Below, piece after piece: positions 58,725 through 64,000 of a DNA stretch of 64,000 nucleotides. How positions within the stretch are numbered: position 1 is the stretch's first letter; each line of letters opens with the position of its first letter. The stretch comes from Phocoena phocoena (taxonomy: Eukaryota; Chordata; Mammalia; Artiodactyla; Phocoenidae): NCBI RefSeq assembly GCF_963924675.1, contig NC_089236.1, forward strand, positions 61,465,306 to 61,529,305, read 5' to 3'. The translations under genes were made by a program, and so were the position numbers. The notes below the pieces were generated by a model that did not search any database, was not told the origin of the DNA, and saw nothing but the letters and a program-made list of their open reading frames with translations.

Positions 58725-58727
<3 letters not shown>
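58366..58727. other. Unique AT-rich sequence
   Basis: No supported feature was found. Confidence 0.5.

Positions 58728-58763
<36 letters not shown>
58728..58763. repeat. (TG)n microsatellite
   Basis: An uninterrupted TG run of about 36 bp, followed by a GA-rich patch (58768-58794). Confidence 0.96.
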
Positions 58764-58766
<3 letters not shown>

Positions 58767-59256
58767 AGAGAAAGAGATAGAGTGAGAGAGAGATCTCAGA
58801 CCTTGTGCCAGTTATTAGGAAAACAATGAATAAAGAGGTATTCTATTCTGGCTTTAAGTAACACAAACCTAATTATGTAAAATTTAGATTCTCTGCAGCA
58901 ATTTTCTTTCTCTGTCTTTTTATACACACCCAAACATACAAACTGCTATCATAACTTCAGTAGATTCATCTGGATCTACAGTCAGTGCTTCATTCCATTT
59001 ATCTGTCTTTATTTCCTAACCTCAGGTTTATCTCAATACTCTTCTTTAAGTATAGTTAGATAATCTGAGCAAATATTAGAAGAAATGTTTTACTGGCTGG
59101 TAATATGTTCAGGTGTTGCCCTCACACAAATAGCACTGAATACATAATTTGTCTTTCAATTACTAAGGCAGCATCAGCATGGAATTGTTCCCTGAAGGAA
59201 GTCTGCATTTGTTTCCTGTCTCTGAAAGCACATCATATAGCTAGGCTGAATAATAT
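58764..59256. other. Unique sequence
   Basis: No supported feature was found. Confidence 0.5.
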
Positions 59257-59370
59257 TTATCCCCAAGGAAGCTCACAATGAAAATGATTAGGTGACATGT
59301 TCAGTGTCTTACTAAGTTGGAGTCAAGAAGAGAATGCAGATATTCTGAAATCCAGTTCAGTATTGAAGGT
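59257..59370 (-). repeat. MIR SINE fragment, antisense
   Basis: The text 'atttatccccaaggaagctc', 'gattaggtgacatgttcagt' then 'gtcttactaagttggagtca' and 'agaagagaatgcagat' parallels the MIR complement (tatccccattttacagatgag ... cacacagctagtaagtggcag ...), with heavy divergence. Confidence 0.5.
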
Positions 59371-60794
59371 CACTTTGTCATGATGACTGCTTATATGCAA
59401 GTGAGGAACAGATCCCATTCATTTTTTTTGAGTTCTGAGTAAAAGTGTTTGAAATAGAAGAAATATATATAGCTCATACCTGTGAATTTTTGTTGTTGTT
59501 GTTCTTTTGTTTTTGGCAAGAATTTCCCTTTATTTAGACCTTTAATAAAGAATATTCTCACTTGTATAAATCATTTTCTGTCAAGTTCATATAGCCACCC
59601 TGTGAAACTAGGATAAAGAAAACTCATTCTGAGATATTGTTATGTTTTCAAATTCAATATATGGCAGTCTTCATCACTAAGAGATAATGGATTTCACACT
59701 TTTAAAAAAGTTTTTATTCATAATTAGTTTCTACTTGTTTAAATGTGAATAAAAGATAGGTGTTTGTTCAAAGATTCATGTAATAATCTATACAACAGAC
59801 ATCAGCCACACTCAGAACTTTCAAATATTCTGACAGGCAAAGGTGCCATAAAGGAAATCCAACACAATAAAAACCTAGTTCTGGAGAATAATTACTTCTA
59901 TTACTTGATTTTATTTTATTGAGTGTAGGACAATGGGAAGGATGATGCATTCTAGAATACTTACTGAAAAGTATTAAGAAGTATGCTACTTTTCCCCATG
60001 TCAGATAGTGATAACACATATTTAATGTTAGATATTACAACTATGTATGACAAACACCACAGACTCCAGGTTATTCATTTATTTATAATGCAGTGCAATT
60101 CTCAATCTCCTCTAAGGTATCTGAATATCCTTTATCTTAACGTTTGTGTAGAGAGAAAGATGATCACTTTTTATGCTCCTATTCCAGCTCTTTATTTATA
60201 AAGAAAAATTTCACAGGACTCTGTCTACCTAACAGGAAAAATTCAGTATCTATTTGCTGATGTTTCCAGTGATTTTTTAAATTTCTTTATTCTTATGCCA
60301 TAACACTGTTCTTCATAAACTACAAAGTTTACAAACTGAACAAGAAATTATGAATTTCAGATTATTGGTTTTGATATAATATTATCCTTTTTTATTGAAT
60401 TATCTGTATTGCAAAAATACTAGCAAATTAAAATTATGTGCTGCTGTTTACCTCGTTTTAATTTATTACTTTATTTTCTTTAAGATATGTGATAGAGCCT
60501 TTGGTCTTTTATGTAATATTACCTTTTGAAATTAGAATATATTGCAATTTTATGCACTCCACATTTATAATTATTTTTCACATATGAAATGTCTTTAACA
60601 CCAAATGATCTAATCTTTGGTTGAATATTTAATTTATCTTCTCTTTCAAAAACTTATTATTATTACCCCCTACTTTAGTTCTCCATCATCTCCTGCTAAA
60701 CCACTGAAATATTTGGCCCACTGGCCAATATTCTTTCTCAAAGTTTGTATGTAGACTTGGTTGATGGAGTGACTAGTTAAACAGATAAAATAAG
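59371..60794. other. Unique AT-rich sequence
   Basis: No supported feature. The frames at 59768-60019 (minus) and 59983-60201 (plus) have no domain. Confidence 0.5.
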
Positions 60795-61085
60795 ATCACA
60801 CCCATGCTTTAAAATATTTCAGTAATGCTCATTTGCTTCTCTATAAAAATGCAAATTCTATAAATTATCAATATATAAAGTCTCTGTCAAACTCTGAGGC
60901 CATGTCTCTTCATATACCTGGCTTCGCTCCAGAAATAATAAAATGTTTGCAGTTTCCAACAAACAACCCACAGCATCTTTGAAAGCTTTGCTCTCCCCTC
61001 TGTCCGTACTACCTTTGACACTACTTTGTCACAGTATTGCCAAATTTAGCAGACATTAATTACTTCCTCAGGAAACCCTCTGCAT
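60795..61085 (+). repeat. L2 LINE 3'-region fragment
   Basis: The text 'caaactctgaggccatgtct' then 'tcatatacctggcttcgctc', and 'cctcaggaaaccctctgc' parallels the L2 3' pattern (caaggccctccatgatctggc ... ccaggaagccttccctga). Divergence is high. Confidence 0.5.
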
Positions 61086-61094
61086 TTACCTACT

Positions 61095-61615
61095 TCTGTA
61101 TAAAAAATCATCTTCAAACTTATTAGGTTAAAACAACCACTGTTTTTAATTGCTCCCAATTCAGTGGGTTAGCAATTGAACTTGAGTCGGCTGGATACTA
61201 CTTCTGCTGGTCTTCTCTGAAATCACTTGCGAGGATGCATTCCTATGGTGCCTTGAGACTTGAGCTTTATGATCTAAGATGGTCTCACTCTCATGCCTGG
61301 AAGTGGCACTGTCTATTGGCTTGGAAACCTTAGTTCTTCTCCATAAGCCTTACATCCTCCAGTAGGCTAGACCTCACCTCTTCAAATGGCCACTTCAGGA
61401 CTGTGTTCCCAGAGGGCAAAAGTAGAAGCTATAAGGGCTTCTTGAGGCCTAGGCTTTGGACTTAAAAAACCTCACTCCTTCCACATTCTATTGATCAAGA
61501 CAAGACACAAGGCCAGTCCAGAATGCAGAGGTGAGGAAATTGTCTCTACTGTTAATAAGAGGAGCGGCCAAATCACACTGCAAAGGAGCTTGCATAGAAC
61601 CATTTTGCAAACAAA
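61095..61615. repeat. Mammal-wide interspersed repeat (same family as 25930-26335)
   Basis: Landmarks in order: 'ttattaggttaaaacaacca', 'cttctgctggtcttctctga', 'ctaagatggtctcactctca', 'catcctccagtaggctagac', 'gggcttcttgaggcctaggc', 'cacattctattgatcaagac' and 'acaaggccagtccagaatgc'. This is a familiar repeat, but I cannot give its name with confidence. The GC content is raised over this block. Confidence 0.7.
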
Positions 61616-62000
61616 TCATGTTACCGCTTGCCTACTCAGTCTAGTTGGAACTTCTTTTATTTTTTAAAATTACCCATAATTTTTCTTTTAATAATTAGAA
61701 TTTACACTGTTTTGTAACATTTATAATTCCTTTTTCTCCTATATAGATTGGGAATTCTGATGACTAGTTTTCATAGGAAAATATATTTATATATTATTTG
61801 TAATATATTACATATATATAATATGTCTTTACTTTTTCGCCTGATAGTCTCCAGAGAGATCAGATTTATTTCAGGTATACATGTTGGATACAAACTTGTA
61901 GTAACTTTATATTTGTCTAATCAGTACATGGATTTTAAAATAGATGACTCAATAAATAAATACATTCTTATTTAATAAACATATGTAGTATTCACCATTT
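61616..62000. other. Unique AT-rich sequence
   Basis: No supported feature was found. Confidence 0.5.
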
Positions 62001-62210
62001 TAAATTGTATCATTTACTTATTTTTTAACATCTTTATTGGAGTATAATTGCTTTACAATGGTGTGTTCGTTTCTGTGTATCACAGTGAATCAGCTATACG
62101 TATACATATATCCCCATATCCCCTACCTCTTGCATCTCCCTCATATCCTCTCTATGCCACCCCTCTAGGTAGTCACAAAGCACCGAGCTGATCTCTAAAA
62201 TGTATCATTT
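62001..62210 (-). mobile_element. Severely 5'-truncated L1 3' end with TSD
   Basis: The body is about 175 bp (62022-62195) on the minus strand. It is nearly the same as the 3' terminus of the large L1 at 11873: 'ttaacatctttattggagta' then 'taattgctttacaatggtgt', and 'gtagtcacaaagcaccgagc'. An imperfect duplication of about 15 bp lies at 62001-62015 ('taaattgtatcattt') and 62196-62210 ('taaaatgtatcattt'). Confidence 0.9.
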
Positions 62211-63477
62211 TAAAATGTATCACTAACTTTCATTTTTGTAGTTAACTAATATACTGAAATATTAATAAAATTTAGCTACAGCATATTAGGAAAAACAACA
62301 ATCATTCAATCTCAATTTAAAAGAATTTTATTTATTGTTATTATTTGTTTGCTCTATGACAAGCCTTGGTAAGTCAGTCCAATTCCTTGAAACTCATTTT
62401 ATTTATTGATTAACTGCAAGTAGTAAGAGCTGGCATTCATGTTACAAGGCCAAATTAGGTTAATGTACATGGAAATGCTTTATAACATCCTTGATAAAGT
62501 TATAGACATTAGCTATTTCATGGATAGAGTTTTAGTAATAAAAATATAAAAGTATTATATTTAAATATTTATCTGAGTTGAAACTTGTGCACTTTCATTT
62601 TTTTAACAAACATTTAACTCGAATGGTAAAAGTGCAAGGTCACAATGTCCCTGTTCCCAAAAGAGCTTCAATTTACTGAATGACTACTATTTTTCTATTT
62701 TGTTCTGCCTTTTTAAAAGTACTCTATTACAGTTCGAAAATGAAAACATCTTGGACACTCAGTGAAGCAGAGTACATTATGGCTGTTTTGAGCACATCTG
62801 GCAGCAAAAACATTAAAATCATATATAGCCACTGAATCAAACTGTGATAATCAGTTTATATGCAATTGCTTATTATATGTTATTTATGGATTCTTCTACT
62901 AAGAGGATACACATTTCTGAGCTGTTTTGCTAAAAGTTATATCTGGTATAGAGTGTGATATATTAAGTGGACATAGCCTGTATGATAACCAAATGAAAAA
63001 CTGTACTCCTAATTTTCAGCCTATTTACTAAATAAATGTTGTACTGTGAAAGTGAAAGTAATGAAACTAGTTTTAACCATTATGTACTACACAACATAAA
63101 GAAATGAATGACTCACTGCTGTTATATCATGTCTTGGTGGAATGTGAAATTTTTTGATACATTTTAGATACATGGGGATTATTTTTATCTTTGCATTTTT
63201 ATATTTTAAAAAACTAAAATTATACCTAATCAAACTCTCAGTGACACCAGAAAGTCATTATAATTAGTATATTTATTGGATAAAATAGTGGATTGATGTT
63301 AATATAGAATATCTTTGATGTTTAACAATATTTTTGGTACTAGATTTATTAATCTTTTATCATTATAAATACAATGTGACTTTTAAAATGTACCATTTCC
63401 TGTATTTTTTGTGATTCAAAAACTTTCTGTGCAAATATTCAAATCTTAGAAAATTTACCCATACAAGAGATGCGTAC
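62211..63477. other. Unique AT-rich sequence
   Basis: No supported feature was found. Confidence 0.5.
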
Positions 63478-63652
63478 AGGATGAATACTCCTTTGCTCCG
63501 GAGGGTCGTAGCATATGTTTATCAGCACACCTGGACTCTATCAATTAGATGCCAATAGCACTGCCCCCTTTAGTGTGACATCCACAAATGTCTCCAGATA
63601 TTGCCAAATAGCTCTTGCGCTGTAAAGTCACCCCTGGTTGAAAACCTCTGAG
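63478..63652 (-). mobile_element. MER20-type hAT transposon
   Basis: On the minus strand it reads 'cagaggttttcaaccagggg', 'atttggcaatatctggagac' then 'atttgtggatgtcacactaa', and 'gctattggcatctaattgat'. This is the MER20 order, minus part of its right end. It is non-coding and ancient. Confidence 0.8.
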
Positions 63653-63779
63653 TTGGGTCATACACAGGGTCTTCTCTCTTTAATGCCTATAGAACTTCTC
63701 TCAGCAACTCTATTAAGGGACTGTGCATTTATATGAGTACTGCAACAGTACCATGAGTGTACTCTGACACACTAATTAA

Positions 63780-63960
63780 GTGAATTAAGCCTGTCACAAA
63801 AGGACAAATAATGTATAACCAAACTTATATGAGGTAATTGGAATTGTCAGCTCACAGAGAGAATACAGAATGATGACTGCCCAGGACTGGAGTGGAGGGA
63901 GACGGGGAGTTATTATTTAACGGGTATATGGTATGGAATCTTAAAAAAAAAAAAAAAGTA
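63780..63960 (+). mobile_element. L1MA/L1MB-type 3' UTR fragment
   Basis: The text 'cctgtcacaaaaggacaaat' then 'aatgtataaccaaacttata' and 'tgaggtaattgg', 'gaatacagaatgatgactgc', and 'gacggggagttattatttaa' then 'cgggtatatgg' follow the 3' UTR of middle-aged L1s in order. They are followed by an A run at 63943-63957. Confidence 0.82.
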
Positions 63961-64000
63961 CTGATGAATCTAGGGGCAGTGCAAGAATAAAGATGCAGAT

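Overview
This window is mammalian nuclear DNA. It is almost certainly from a cetacean (whale, dolphin or porpoise), or at least from the whale-hippo lineage. The main evidence is two related sets of tRNA-derived SINEs of the CHR type: a short form of about 200 bp, and a longer form of about 300-415 bp that opens with 'ggacttccctggtgg'. Several short-form copies and one long-form copy are still flanked by perfect target-site duplications (TSDs). Cetartiodactyl L1 LINEs and ordinary mammal-wide repeats (MIR, L2, Tigger, MER5, MER20, MaLR-like and ERV1-like LTRs) fit this assignment. The sequence is AT-rich throughout.

I find no protein-coding exon, rRNA, functional tRNA, CRISPR array or operon. 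All open reading frames are short (the longest is 178 codons). The longer ones are fragments of L1 ORF1/ORF2, SINE read-through, or chance frames. The window reads as a gene desert or a large intron.

Layout: 1-11.4 kb is AT-rich unique sequence with a Tigger1 deletion derivative, CHR SINEs, an LTR-like fragment, a MIR, and a notable inverted repeat (8408-8559 / 9142-9312) whose loop carries a SINE. From 11.87 to about 23.1 kb lies a LINE stack: a nearly full-length, dead L1 (minus strand, about 7.1 kb with 5' UTR), then remnants of an older L1 interrupted by a 5'-inverted (twin-primed) L1. From 23 to 30 kb are old L1 pieces, a possible conserved non-coding block and two SINEs, one of them oddly lacking its 3' end. 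From 30 to 42 kb the DNA is mostly unique and AT-rich, with a MER5-like element, a truncated L1, a MaLR-like LTR with an internal tandem duplication, and a TATA-containing block near 38.8 kb. From 42 to 52.3 kb is a dense mosaic: an LTR-like element split by a DNA transposon, two ERV1-like LTRs (one split by a SINE), a hAT MITE, L1 relics inside L1 relics, and two more SINEs. From 52.3 to 64 kb the sequence is mostly unique, with MIR, L2, MER20 and L1 3'-end fragments.

Nothing here amounts to a new molecular system. The points worth a second look are structural: the inverted repeat, the 3'-truncated SINE with a perfect TSD, the nested and twin-primed insertions, the unclassified GC-richer or TATA-bearing blocks, and a few candidate conserved non-coding blocks. 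All family names come from recognition by eye. A RepeatMasker run with a cetartiodactyl library would settle them.
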